Below, in pieces: positions 25,901 through 40,900 of a DNA stretch of 64,000 bases. Position numbers and translations under genes: made by a program. The stretch comes from Rhabdornis inornatus (lineage: Eukaryota > Chordata > Aves > Passeriformes > Rhabdornithidae): positions 1-64,000 of the forward strand of contig VWZS01002822.1 in the NCBI GenBank assembly GCA_013397075.1, in the 5' to 3' direction. Below the pieces are notes generated by a model. It was not told the DNA's origin and made no database searches. It worked only from the letters and a program-made list of their open reading frames with translations. Within the stretch, counting starts at the first letter, position 1. Each line of letters begins with the position of its first letter.

Positions 25901-28900
25901 CTCCATCAAAACACCACTCAGTTAAGTTTTTCTTCTTCACAATACATCTCAATCCTAAATAAATGTGAAATGGCATCTCCATTTTATACATATACATCTC
26001 TATTTAATTATAGAGATGTATATGTATTAAATACACAGAGATGCTTGTATATCTATATATATTCCTATAGAGTTCATATATAATATTCATATATCTATAT
26101 GTACACATATATATATATATTCAATAGTATTCAATACATATATAGGGCAAATGTACATTTGTACACTGAGTACCAAAATCATAGGCTACATTCTAAAAAG
26201 GAAGGAAAACCACCTTATCTGCAATTAATTTACAGGGAGTTTGCTAGTTTACACCGGATTCTCAAACTATTACATTCTTTGTGATAAATTCTCTTGTTAT
26301 TCCCACAGATCATTCTTCCTTTGCCAATCAGACAACATCTCTTGAGATTATCCAAATGGCCAGTGCATTTTGGCACTCTGGCTTCATTTCATTTTAAAGC
26401 AAGAAGGTTTAATCTCTGTCTAAGTGGCCAAATTGAAGAGCCATTTATTCTGATGACTCATTGGATCTATTTATATTCTAATACAATCAATCTGCTCTTT
26501 AAAACAGGGAAAGGAGCAAGTGCATCCCCTGGGCCAGGGCTGTGTCACCCTAGAGCACTTCCTCAGGGAATTCGATTGAATTAAGGGAAGCATCACTACT
26601 CAGCTTTAACCAGCTATTTCTGCCTCTGCAAAAACCCAGCAATCTAAGGTGTTCACATCATCTGTTCCTCAGTCCTTTGCAAAGGGGGTTCTTTTCACTG
26701 GAATCCTAATCAACCCAGGGTTTTACTCTGCCTAGTGAAAGGATGTATGTGTGCTGTGATGGGATTTGGAAAAAGAAAAATGTGGAGAAAAAACAAGGTT
26801 TGAAGAAGAGCTTGAGAAAACCCCCAGAAAATTTAGGGAACAGAGTAAATTTCTCCAGTTGCCTATTCAGATCCCCATGTCTGTTTATTTATTTGGAATA
26901 ATGGGCTAAAAATCAAATACTCTCTACTCTTACCTGGAAAATATTTCAAAAGGGCTTCTCCCTGTTACATTACCATTACCACTCACAGTGTCTCAGATCG
27001 GGTAAGAATACAGTTATTGACATGTTTGTCAGAGCCACCCCAGATCTATGGGGAAAGAAACAGCGGAGGGGAATAATGATGATACAGCATCTAGCATTCA
27101 TGGTTTAACTAACAGAAGCATTCTCAATCTCAAATCATAGGGATGCCGCTTCCACAAAGCTCAGCTCTCTGCAGCACTTTTCCTTGCCAGCCTTCCAAGA
27201 TTGCACAAACTGGGTCCGTCACCACACCAGGAGCCTCCAATTCTTCTGAGATGAAGCAGTGGTGAAAGGGGTCCTTTTCCCTGGGAACATTTTTAGATGG
27301 CTTTAAAAACACCTTTCACACAGCCTGGAAATGCTGCAGGTGAAAATGGAGGAGCTAAACCACAAAGGAACCTGAAAGTTTTCTAAAAATACTTTTTTAA
27401 AAGACCATTACCCTGCTTGGCACTGATTGGCAATGGCACTGGATATTCTCCTCCTGACAGGTGAGAGTTCATTAGTTGCTGAAGACTTGCACAGGCATAA
27501 TCTTAAGAGTTGGTAAAATTTCAGACCTCTGCACCTCCCAGAAACCTTGAGTCTTCTCTAGGCAGATTTCAGGCTGACACCAACCCAAAATGCTGGTATG
27601 AGCTCATGTGAGTGAGCAGGGAAATGCAAGCACTGAGCTGCATGCACTGGTCATGAACTGCAACCAGCCCTAAGCACTATAATAGAGAAAATGTAAGGCC
27701 AAAGATAGGAAAAAAACAATTAGACTCTTTTTTTACAGGCTAATTTCTAGTAGCTGTTACAGATCCAGCCAGGAATCCATGAGTGCAATCTATTTCTTGA
27801 CTCATGAGAGAAAAAAAGGGTTACTTTTTCCTCTAAAGTTGCTGCCCAATATTCCGTAGATGGTATGTCTGGTGGATGCTACCCAGCGCAGTGTATTCAG
27901 TTAGAATATTCTCAGTATTTGTCCAGTTTTCCTTACAGAAATACATCCAGCCCCTTTTAACAGACATCAATTTCTGTCACATTTAATTGTGACATCAGTT
28001 TCAAAGCTGATTATCTAGAGAAGCTAATGTCCTAAAAATGCAGATTAGTATTCTGGCATTAAAGAAATTGCAGTATAGACTGCATTAATATCACAGCCAG
28101 GGATAAACCAGACTCCTGCTCTGCTTGGCTTTTATGAAGAGTAGAGTATAAATATGTGGCTACACTGTGAACACATAAGAAAACTCAAACTGAATTTACA
28201 AAGCAAGATAATAATAATGAACTTGACCAGATGCTGTGTCTTAATTACATAGAAAGAAGTTTGCTTGTTAGTTTGCTTATTAGCAAAAGATTTTTTCCAT
28301 CAAAGCATCCTGGCTCTGAATGCAGCCATGAGTATAACTGAAAAATATAGGCATGAAGTGATTATTTTCTATTTTTCCCAGGTATTTTTAGCTGATGAAT
28401 AGTTCAGGATAAGTAAACTACGCCAGATTCTGAAAATGGCTCATTGCTGGCTGCTATCAGTAGCAGGATTCTAGACTCTATGGAGTGTTGAGATCTTCAC
28501 TGTCAATCTGATTATGCTGAGATGAAAGGCATATCCAACATCTCTCCTGAGGCCCCTGGGAAATCAGGCAGATAAAAAATCCAGATTATTGAGTCACCAA
28601 ATCAGTCCTGAATCTTCAAAGAGAGATGTCAAAAATGGTTAGGTACAAAACCAAAAAAAAAAAACAAAAAAACCCCTAAACAAGCAGTTTAGGAGGCAGG
28701 GGAGGGGGAAGATAAAAAGCTCCCGAAGTTCAGTTTCTGCAGATGGACCTTCTCTCCCTCTGCTCCAAGATCTATCATGTCTGAAGTCATAAAGTCACAG
28801 GCAGCATTGTATGATACTCCTAAATATTTTGCTCTCCCAGGCCCCATTTCTCTTTAGTTTGTAGCAAATGCCTGTGGCTAAGGTTATCACCATCATCTGC

Positions 28901-31900
28901 AAGTCGAATGAAAAGATACTGTCATGATGTGAATACTTCTAAAACAAAATTCCTAGCAAACACAACACAGAGTGATACCTTATGGCTGTAGAGAAACAAT
29001 AAACTTTCAAGACTATTTTACATATTTAGACGAAGAATATTTTTCTGAAATATATTTACTATCTATAAAACAGCATTTTAAGATCCTTTTAAAATGCATC
29101 ATTTTCCTCCCCACTCTTTAAAATATTTTAAATAATAATAAAATAACATCAAAGAAATAATCCCAAAACGCATCTCTGACAAGATGAAGAAAAGTAATGA
29201 ACAATATCTCCCAGGGACACAAATAACATTGCAGACTGCTAAGCACTCATAACACTGAGGAATTATACCTGTTCTGCTAAAAAAAGCCAGCAGCCTGGAA
29301 AGCATGCCTGATGGGTCTCTGGCATTGAATTGTCCTGATAATTTATTCTGTATCTGCATGGCTGAGTAACTGTGACTGATACACATCTGAGAGCCAGAGA
29401 AATGGAGATGACTGCCCTGTAATGTCACATAAAAATCCAGAACAAGACTCCACTATTTTAAAGTTAGCTGTGTAAGTCTTAACTGTTGGTAAAACTGTTC
29501 TGGCAAGGGAGAACAAAGCGCTGGTACTTACTGAGGAATCAGGAAGATGCTCCTCCTCTTGTGAAAAAGAGCTATTGAAAGCTCTGAAGGTCTCACTGTT
29601 CTGTTTGTGCTTTTCTATTGTGGCTTGAATGACCTGAGACAAAAATGTCAGCAAAGATGAGAAGCATCACCAAAAATATTCTCTCATAGGAAGATGGGTA
29701 GGATTATCATTTGGTGACAAACACTTACACTTGAATAAATGAAAGGGAAACTTAAAAACTTCAGTGGTGGTGTCAAACCTATTATTGTTTAAGTTAAAAA
29801 CTAAGACTGCCATCAGGTAGTGTCTCTACAAGTCAAACTGGAAGAATATACAAGGTCTGATGCCCCAATCTCTTCTCATACTGGGCTTAAGGAATGCAGG
29901 AAAGGGGAGCCCAGCTGGAGTTCCCAGATACTTTCTGGGGCCACCTGGTCAGCACTGTGACCCTGACTGAGCTTCATACTTCTCCATGAGCAGTTCCACC
30001 AGACTGGCCCACCCAGCTTCCCTGTACAGCCCCAGAACCCCAAAACAATAATTTCAAATGCTGCCTGCATGGTGACTGCCCTCCTTATCACTGGTGCTTT
30101 GTACTAACATGAATCCATTCCCTCTTCTCCTCTTCTGTCCTGTTAAAACAAAAGAAAAATAGAGAAAACATCATCGTTCTACTTACAATATTTTCAGTAA
30201 ATTCAATTCACAGCTCCACAGCTTTATATCCATTAGATTTTATCTTTGCTATTCACTATTTTATAAACATTATTGATAATTATTGACAGTAATTATTACC
30301 AAGTGCCAAAAATACTTGAATTGTTGACACAGTGGGCCCTACAAGCACTACTATAAACACTATAAGCATTCTATAATGCAATCAACACACTTTGACTTAG
30401 GACCAACATTCTCTTACACCCACCTCTGCTGCTCACCTCGCGATTTAAAGCTCTGTCACACTAGCACAGCCTGTAGATCAATTTCTCCACACATAATCAC
30501 AAACCTTTAAAGACAAAACAAGTACCATACCTGGCTTGTAGTTCCAATGATCTCTTTTTTCCTGTTATGGAAAATGTATGAGCCACATTTTGCTTGGCAA
30601 TTTCTTGGACCTGTAAAAAGCACATCAGCTTTTTACTCATTGACCTTGTTTTTCCAACATTTTTAATGACTTACAAATACAGTCATTCTTTGAAATGCTC
30701 AGTCGAAAGGATCATTTGGAATAAAGTATAGAAGTAGAAAAAATAAGGAACTGTTTCCACAGTTACCTGTCTTGCTACGAGACTTGTGCGTCCATATCAC
30801 CAAGCAGAGTCCTATAGCAGTAGGGGAGAAGGTGGCTCCTGTGCCAGCCAGGGGACAAGGTAAGGCTCTCAATCCAAACATGTCACACAGCCACACTATT
30901 ATTCTGCTCCCCTTTGAATGATTCTTATAAAAATTTTAAAAACCCAACTGTTGGAGACTGAAATGTTATAATTTAAGTCTTAATCATCTTCGTGAAAGAC
31001 TTTTCCCTGTTATAGCAAAACTGTACAAAAGCTGCAGAGAAAATCACCAAAACTCTGAATGGAGCTCTACACTGCTCATTGATGAAAATAAGATAAAGTG
31101 ACTCAGGGGAGAGGAATACATTCACAGAGGGCTCAAGCTTAGCACCTTCGGGGTGAAACCCACAGCCCCGGGGCTATCAGCAGCCAGGCTCAAACAGACC
31201 TCACACCAAAGGGTGGGGAGTGAAGGTTTTGGGTGTGTGGTGAAAAGGCTCTGGTCCCGGCAGTGAACGCCCATCCTCTGCTTTGCAGAGGAGCTCAGCT
31301 GTGGGCCCTGTCACCCCGGGAAAAGTCCCATCCACAGGAAGGACAGCAGAGTCATGGCCCATCAAACACCTCTGAAAGGGATCCCCAGACTCTGCACCAG
31401 AGATGATGCAACAGATCCATAGTGTTGCAAGGGACAGTGTCAAACTTGCCCTGCCTGGGGGAGGCATGTGGGCACTCCACTGGCCCAAACCACTTTATTA
31501 ATCCACTGGATTCCATATTTTTCAGCGATGGGTGACAGGGGGACCCTCACCACCAAGAAGAGCAGATGGAGAGGAGCAACGAGAAGTTGTTGGGACCCTG
31601 GGGAGGGTGATATGCTTCCACCTAACCTCTGTCACCCTCTCCCTGTCCCCCCACCCATGCACACCTTTTTTTCTATTTCTTTCATTCTTTTCTCTTTTTT
31701 TCTCTTTGCCTCTTTTACTATTAAATAAAATATATCACTATTTTGGCACCAACATCTAAACTTGTTTGGTTTTAATCAAGTTTTGGAGTATATTTCAAAC
31801 CTTTGGTTTTGGTTTGATCCATTTTATTCACAGAGGCTTAGTTTCCTTTGGTCTTTTGCGTTAAACCGGTTTGTAACACCAACCAACCAAAAAAACCCAA

Positions 31901-34900
31901 AAAGAGATAGAATCATAGAATCATTAAGGCTGGAAAAGATTTAAGATCTTCAAGTCCAACCATCAAAACAGCACCATCACATTCACAACAAAACCATGTT
32001 CTCAAGTGCCATATCCACATGTTTTTTGAACACTTCAGGAGGTGGTGACTCCACTGCTTCCCTGGACAACCATTTCAGTGAAGAAATATTCCCTAATATC
32101 CAGCCTAAATCTCCCTTGGTGCAACTTGAGGCTGCTTCCTCTCATCCTGTCACCCTTGAGAAAAGGCCAACCCTCACCTGGCTACACCCACCTTTCAGGC
32201 AGTTGTAGAAAGCGAGAAGGTCTCACTCCTAACTCCAGACAGAATCCCCCCAGCTCCCTCATGAGACTTGTGCTCCAGACCCTTCCCCAGCTCTGTTGTG
32301 CTTCTCTGGACACACTCTAGCACCTTAAGGTCTTTCTTGTAGTGGAAAAGCTTCATTGATCCAAAGTGATCCAAAGCCGGATTTTAGAATTTTATTACAT
32401 TTTTACATTCGTATAATGTTATGTGTTTGGATCCAAAGCTATCAAGAAGCATTAAAAAAGGGAAAAGAAGAGATGCAAACCTGCAGTCCTGCAATGTCCA
32501 TCTTCTCTCGGACACTGAACTTCTGGCCGATCAGCCTCAGTTTTGGCACGCAATACAGCACCATGCTGTTAAACTGCAATGAGGCAAGAGTTTAATTTAG
32601 GCAGTTACATGCTGGACACAGCCTGCACTGTGAAAGTTTAGGGCTCTGGTGTGTTCTACTCTGAGAGATAGTTCCTAATAAGAGATTTAAGGTGAAAGTG
32701 AGGCTGATGGATCATTACCGAAAGAAGTGGGCAGACAGAAACACGTCAGCCAGTCACTTCTTCCTTCTGCCCCTCCCTCTGAATCTGACTGCCTTGAAAG
32801 CCCAAGAGCTCTTCTCCCATCGAGAGCTGGCCATCTCCTGCAGGAAGGTGGTTTGGCTAGAAACCACCTCTGCAAAAACAGCCTTTGAGGAGGGAGAAGG
32901 AAAAGACCCCTTTGGGCCTGACAAGGCATCAGCAAAGGCACAGCACGGAAGAAAGAAGGAAATCCTTGAGGAAAATGCTACAAGAGAAAACTGCTGCTCA
33001 GGAGTAGTTGGGCTCAGCTGGTGAATGCTTTTTGTGTTTAAGTTTAGGAAGATGGAAACATACCACAGAATCATAGATTCAAAGGATGGTTTGGGTTGGA
33101 AGGGACCTTAAAGGCTATCTTGTTCCACCCCCTGCTGTGAGAAGGGACCCCTTCCACTACACCAGTATGCTCTAAGGCCCATCCAACCTAAGCACAACCC
33201 TGAAAATAAAAGAGCAACTAAAACACTCACCAGGAATAAATACCTATCCTGTGCTGTGCCATTCTTTGCTGAAAGTTTCTGAATGTGTCCCTCTTTAATG
33301 AGCTCATTGGCTGGATTAACAATATCCTCTTCACCACCCAGGCGCTCGTAGACTTCCAAAAGCTTGTGCATCTTTTCCTACAGGTACAAACCCACAGCAA
33401 TTTAAATTAAAAAAAAAATTATTCCATGTGGTCTATTGCCCACTGTTTAATTTCTGTGGTAAATGTATGTAAGTTGAATGAAAACAGTCTTTCACTTCTG
33501 CTATAGCTTTGTATTCATATTAAAACCTGTTGCATACTCTTCAGTGCTATTCCCTACTCTGGATTAGTCATACTGGATTAGTTGTACTTGGATTGTACCA
33601 TTTAATGACATTTTGAGATAAATCCATTTGATACTTTTAGACAATTATTATTCAACCGTAAATATGTATCATAGAATCATTAAGGTTGAAATAGATCTCT
33701 AAGATCATAAAGTCTAAATATTAATCTTTGAAACTTTAGAAGCAATGTCCAATAAAATCAATGGCCAAGTTGGAGATCTGTTACCAAATAATGGAAGCAT
33801 GATTTATTTCTTCTACTGCACCACAACAGGAGTAAGCAGCCAACAATTAATTCAACCCTCCACTAACTTTTGGAGATTTTGCTACAGCACTCACTTTCCT
33901 TTCAGTCTGGCTTGGACCTCATGCAGCAAAATTATTATAGCAGCCTTTTCCAATGAGTTCTTGTGTACTAACAGAAAAAGCAACTGACACAGAAACCAAT
34001 GAGCCAACAAGTTGTTTCATGTTGATATCTGCAGAGATACCGTACACGGCTCCCAGGAAAAGAGTTGTTAGAGGACCCAAACCAGAAAAATTTCCACCAA
34101 AATATATCCTTATCAAGAGAACATGCCAGACTCAAATAGAAACAGAGGGTTTCCTAACTGTGTTTTCAGACATAGGGACAATATGCAGACATCAGCTGGC
34201 TACTTCCCCACAGCAGCCACAGGAAATGTGGTCTCATGGTGTCCCCACCAGCTGGGGGAGGAAGTAATGGTCTAATAGGGAAGCAAATATAAACCTCGGA
34301 CCTCCAAATGTTCAATGGGTGCTAAGCCATATACACAGCATTTCAGGTCCTTTTGATGCAAAATGTCCTGAGACAGCTGGGTGCACCAAAGGGATAATAT
34401 CTGCAGCTAAAAAGCCCATTCATTTTAATGGCAATGCACTAGCTCTTCTATATATAAAACATATGCTAATGTTCAAAGTCTCCACAGTCTGACTGCCTAG
34501 CTTTGGAAGCACAGCTTTCTGAAGCTACTGATACAGGCAAGATGCACATTCTGTGCACTTAAGATGAGCAAAAACCAAATCAAAGCAGCCTTCATCCTGT
34601 TAAAGAACTGTAGGACTAAAAATCCAGTGTGAAAATCTGCAAGGACACCTTGTAAATGGGCCTAATTGGAATACTTTCAGCACTTTTTAAGGAAAAGCAA
34701 ATAATGAGTTTTATAAAGACTTCCTTTTTCAACTCATTGGGTCCTTAAGAATGAGGGAAGTGGAATTTAAGCTCAAGAACCCACAGAAAACAGCATGTGC
34801 AATAAAAAGAACTCAGACATCCAACACATGTTTAAAGCCTGACTGACAGTCAGATATGGGAGGCCCTCAGTATAGCAAAGTGTTTCAGTCAGATCACAAT

Positions 34901-37900
34901 TCCATTCTGGAATTGCTACTCACCATCTTCCGGATGGCTGCATTGGAATGGTTTGCTGCTGTTGATATCAGCTCCAGTGACTCTGCAATAAAGGTACCAA
35001 TAGTTATGCATTCTCTAGATTACATCTTTTAATAGAACCTTGGGGGATGGGTTCACCTCTCTGAGTATTATTTTTCCTTCAAAATTGATGATACCTAAGC
35101 AATTATAGACACAATCACTTCTGCCTGTTCAGCTGACCTGTGTTTCATCTTTCTCTCCTAAAAGTATGATGAGCCAAAGCCACAGTGACAAAGGACCCTC
35201 ACCTTCTAGGAATCACCTATTAAAAGTTAAGTCTCACTTAAATCTTCCTAAGCGTATTTTTAAGACTGTTTTCCTAAAACAGGACTTGCCTGCTTATGGT
35301 GATACGGAGCCTGTTTTGGTTGAGATCAAAAACTTCTCGTAATCAAGAGAAGTCCATTTCTCCTGTTTCACCATATAAACAGAGTATCTGGCTTTCTTGG
35401 CAAGAAATACAGATTTAAATACAATACAAATTTAAAACCATTCTTTCTTTCTTCCTCTGGCTACTGCAAGGATGTCCTTCTGTCTTTGTCCTTAGCCACA
35501 AAATGGATCAAACAATAATGTTAGATGTTCTACTACAGCAAACTTCAACATATTGTCGTTAATTTGCCAAAGCTGCTTTCATTCCTAGAGCATGCGTTCC
35601 AACACTTTTCTTCTCAACTCCAAAAGCATTCCAAATCCCTTTGTTTGGTAATAATTCGATTAATTCAAATCTCCATTTCTACCATAGTCCTGGTTGTAAG
35701 TATCTGAACATGTGAAGAAAAAACTGCCCAAGACTTCATTGTGCTTTTAGACAGACAGAAGTTTACATGTACTTTCAGCATCTTTCCTGTCTGGAGATTC
35801 TTCTGGAAGTTTCTTTAAATAGTCCTTTAGGAGAAGCTCATAACGAGGAATCCTTTGCACTGGTTCAAGCATGTGATGCTGCAAAGTCAGGTTTCCACAC
35901 ACCTCCTGTTTCTGTAATGGAGAGAAAACAAGAACAGGAGGGTTTGGTTTTTTCCTGCCTTTGGTGTTTAACAGCAGTGAAAAATGACCATTTACATACA
36001 GCTAGAGGAGTGCACAGGAGCTTCTTAAGCTATCAGGGATTGACAGAGTCATTAGGTTGGAAGAGACCCTTGAGATGATCAAGTCCAAACAGAAACCTAA
36101 CACTGTGAAGGCCACCACTAAAGTCCACAAGTGCCACCTCTGCATGTCTTTTAAATCCCTCCAGGGATGGTGATTCCATCGCTGCCCTGGGCAGCCCGTG
36201 TGAGGGCTGGAGAAACCTTTCCGTCAAGAAATTTTCCCTAATATCCAATCTAAACCTTCCCCTGGCACAGCTTGAGGCCATTCCCTCTCCTCCTGTCCCT
36301 GTTCCCTGCGAGCAGAGCCTGACTCCCCCTATCTGTCCCCTCCTGTCAGAGAGTTGTGCAAAGCCACAAGGTTCCCCCTGAGCCTCCTCTTCTCCAGGCT
36401 GAGCCCCTTCCCCAGCTCCATTCCCTTCTCTGGACGTGCTCCAGCCCCTCAAGCTCTTTCTTGTTGTGAGGGGCCCAAAACTGACCCCAGGATTCGAGGT
36501 GGGGTCTCAGCAGTGCCTGCACAGGGGATGGGCACTGTCCTGGTCCTTCTTGCCCACCTGGACTCCTGTTCAGCCACTGCCACCAGCACCCCCAGGGCCT
36601 TTCCTGCCAGGCCCTTTCCAGCCCCTCTGGCTCAGCCTGGAGCTGCAGGGGCTGTTGTGACCCAAGGACAGGACCTGGCGCTTGGCCTTGTTCAACCTCA
36701 GACCACTGGCCTTGGACCCAGCCTCTCCAGATAAAACTATGGAGCCTTCCTGCCCAACAGCAGAGATCAGAGCTGGCAGGTTTTATGTGAATCTTCATCC
36801 CATGTCCAGCATTTTCTGCCAATATGCAACTATCTTCTTTCAGAAGGCTCAGAAAAGCTTTTCCCATCCATGGCCCTGTGCAGTGTTGTTCTCTCAACTA
36901 CACTAAATCAGAACAGCCCCGGGGATTTATTGCTTGCCAGAGCTCACTGTATGAGCAGCAGAAACACTGCTCACACACCAGCTTTGAAAGGCAGAGCTCT
37001 CTCAAATTCTACTTATTTTTCACTTGGCCAAGAAGGGGAGGAGGTTTGAGTCTGATTACATTAAACATCATCTGATGAGGCACCGATGTGCTCTGCATAC
37101 AATGGCACTGAGTATTGCAGTGTACCTGTTTTCATAGGATCCTGTGAAGCAAAAGAATATTTCTATTTAAAAGAGGAGAGATGAGAATCTCAGTAAGAAT
37201 CAGTAATTTGCTTTAAAGCACACAGGAAATTTCTGCTAGTGACGTAATCTGACTCCACAGCAGCATGTTAACCACAGACACACACAAGCTCTTTTACACA
37301 GCATTGTTTTTACATCAGCCCACTAATGTGGTCTGTTCTAGTCTAAACAGTCTCTCTCTCACGTTAATTTCACTGTGCACTTCTCTGAGAAAGGAACTCC
37401 TTTCAAGTATCTGCAATTTCCTCATAAATATTCCAGCCCACACCACACTGCTGACTCGCTCCATTCTCATAGCAAGGCTGGAGATAATGGGATGAATGTC
37501 TGAGAGAAAAATATTAGTTATCCTTCCAGAAATTCAAAGGATTAAACTTGCTAAGTCACAGTCATCAACTTATTAGTAACATTTTATTTTTGTTTTCTGC
37601 TTTCCCTAATTTAACATAATTAGTAACAGTGGATGCCTTAAGCTATATATTATATATACTATTACGTATTATATATACACTATTCCATTAGCAGCATAGG
37701 TAGACAGTGCACCCCTGAAGGATCACAACACACTTCAACCAGTATGTTGAAAACAGTCAGTGGCTTTTGATAGTACAGAGATATGTCAGATGAGTGGACT
37801 AAGCATTCTGGGTCCAATCTCTGCCTCCTGCAGCTATGATCACTGAGCAATGGAGCAAAAGGTGCTGTGTAGGTATGACTAAATAACATACAGTGCAATT

Positions 37901-40900
37901 CTGTCATGAGCAGGCTTCCGAGGTGCATCTCCTGCCTGCATTGCCAGTGCCCACACTGCCTGGCAATAGTTCTGCTCAAGCAACAGCAGAGCTGCCCATG
38001 GTCTGGAATCAGTGCAGACCAACAGGTAACACACATAATTTGTGTTGGAAGCTTGTTGGTGGGAAGAGACAGGTGCATTTTTGCCTGTGCTATAGGGCAA
38101 ACAGTCCCAAATGGATTTACTCTGCAGAAAGTCATGGCTTGCCACAGGCTGAGGACAGCAAAACACAGTGCTGGTGTGCATGCCCTTAGTGGGAGCAGGA
38201 TGGGTGCAGGCAGAAAAAGGGTAAGAAAAGACCATGTGGAGCAGCAGCATGGCAGGAAAGGACCTCCCCCAGTCCTTGCTTCTCCAAACTTCTGTCTGAG
38301 TCTCTGACACGGCCCTAAACCTCCCAACAGGGCCTCTCCTCTCCCAGCTTGCTAGGAGATTGCTTGATTCCCCACAGCTGGCCCAGCAACAGCCCTCCCA
38401 TTTAGGGCAGGCAGCTGTGCTCCCTGCTCAGCTTAACCCACTCCTTGCCAGNTATCTGCTTTCCCAGCACTGGTGCAGGGATGCTCATGAGTGTGCTGGA
38501 GCCTGCATCCCTTCAGCTGGCCCAGGGGACGAGTGGGATGGAGCAGTTTTACGGATACATCAGCATAACCAGAGCTCTTCCCCTCTCCCTGCACAGCTTT
38601 CTGTGCAATTATCAGAAAACACATGAAAATCCGTGTTAAGCATCCTCCTGTAGAGCTATGATCCCGAGAGCTGCATGCCACTTTGGAAGCCTCAGGAAAA
38701 CCAGACAAACAGCAGATGCTGTCAGTGACATATCTAAACTTAAGCACACTCACCTCAGAATGAATATGTATTTATTAAAAAAAAAAATAAAGTTAGAAAT
38801 GAGGAAGACAAATCCAAAAAAGTCAGAATTACTGGGCCAATGGTGAAGTTTCATTCTATGACTTCCGATACTTCTCTTAAACCACAGAATCATGGAATGG
38901 TTTGGGTTGGAAGGGACCTTGAAGACCATCCAGTCCAACCTCCATCCACTGTCCCAGGTTGCTCCAAGCCCCATCCAGCCTTGTCTTGAAAACTTCCAGG
39001 GGTGGGGGCAGCCACAGCTTCTCTAGGCAGTCTGTACCCCAGTTTCACCACCCTCATGGTGAAGAATTACTTTCCAATATCCCATTGAACCCTGCCCTCT
39101 GTTAGTTTAAAGCCATATTTAATAAAAAAAAAAATAGTGGAAAAATAGCTGCATGAGAAATCTGTGTACCAGCAAAAGAGAAGAAAGGAATGCCACTAAA
39201 ACTGTGTATTTTTAATATTAGTGTCTTATTATCTTGACAACATGTGTCATGAACTGAGAAACAAATAAACACACTTAAGTGAGGACCTCTGACTCCTGGT
39301 TCTGGCCAGCAGAGAGTTAGTTTTTTCCAGTAGCCAGGAGGAGGTGTGGCAAGGGCCTCAGTGTTATTGGATAACACCTCAGGTCATTGCCAGGCTGGAA
39401 GAGAGGGTCTCACTTCAGACGAGAAGGTTCCTTATGGTGGAGCAAGTGTGGCACAAGGAGCAGTTTGGGTGATGCTGGTCTGGCTGGAGGGAGTGGTTTG
39501 GGTGATGTGGCTGCAGCTGGATTGAGCTCTGCATTCTCTCTTTATTTACACTTCTATTTTTATTATTAATATTGTTGCTCTTACTGTTTGTTTTCTTATC
39601 ATTGGTGTTTCCAGTAAATTGTTCTTATCTCAAACCGTAATTTTTGCCTTTTGAGTCTCCAGCTGTCCTCTTCAGATGCTCCAGGGGGAGGAGGAGGGAG
39701 AAAGGGCAGAGGAAGGAAGCAAAGGAGTGGCAATGTGGTTTTGGAGTCTCTAAATTGAGGAGTATCATTCCTAAACCATTGCAGTCTCCAAGTCCTATTA
39801 TGCCAATTAGCAACATACCTGTATATTCTGAACAACATCTTTGAAGGGAGAGGACCGCTGCATACATGTGTTCACTATGTCCATTGCCCTGTCGAAGTTC
39901 TTTACATATTCTCCATACATTTTCAGAAAAGGAGCAAGTTTCTGCAGTATATCTCCTAGCCGTGGGTTGACACTCCTATGGTAAAGAGACAGGTAAAGTA
40001 CTGAAATCTCTGGAAATCCATGGTATCTTCAGAGAGAAAACACAGCTGTAAGATTTCCACAGTTGTCTCCCACAAGCACAAGCACTTACATATATGTGTA
40101 ATCAAGACAGGCTCAGTTTAGTTCAAGGTAATCTATACGATATCCTAGATGAAACTTCAGACATGAATCTTGATGTACAAGGACACACATGAACACATAG
40201 TGAACATTATATTTCTGCCCTCAATGTCTTAAGAGCAGACTGACTACACATCATTAAAGGAACATCTATATGTCTCTTCTGCCCAGAACAAAATCTTGTG
40301 GGAAACTTTTGCTTATTAAAAATAATATTTTCCACCACTGCCAAATATCTGGATTGGTTTTAATGCAAAGAGATGGTTCAGTTCAGCTGGGTAATCCCTA
40401 GGGGCCAGTAACTGCAGGTTGGAGCAGCAGTAGCTACACACGTCTCTCCTCCAAAGTCATGGCCAGGCAGAGAGCCAGCCATTCTTCCCCAGTCTGCCTG
40501 TGCAAGACCCTCTTTAGCCAGCTGACAAGATTCTATCCTCTTCTGACTCCCAGACTCTGCCATTTTCTTCCCTTTTGTTGCAGCTGTCTCTGCAAGTGTA
40601 AGTCTGGCACAGAGGTGCTGAGATTCATTTATTCCTTCTGGTCACTGATGAACATGGGAAGACTGGACTCAGCCAAGAGAGAGGCAAGACCCTGGTCTTG
40701 TCTTGGTCCGTCAGGGTACCTGGAAGGGTCAGCACAATTTGCACCTGCCACTGCAGGGCACTGTGCAGCCAATGTGTCCCCTCAAACTGTGTTTCCTAGA
40801 TCTCACTCACAATTAACTTTTCTACCTATCACTGCATTTCTGCCTTATCTACAACCTACAGAATCACAAAATCATTAGGGTTGGAAAAGACCTCTAAAAT

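Larger units (their letters stand above)
25369..29531 (-). other. FGD3: FGD3 intron between exons M and N
   Basis: 4.2 kb. Holds an A-rich simple repeat near 25440, a CR1 tail, a hairpin and an AT-rich tract (25987-26130). No exon recognised in 26200-29500. Confidence 0.7.

Noticed and set aside
36033..36897. Minus open frames of 139 and 183 codons
   Set aside because: They lie within a CR1 copy and read GRFRLDIRENFLTERF, typical CR1 residues.
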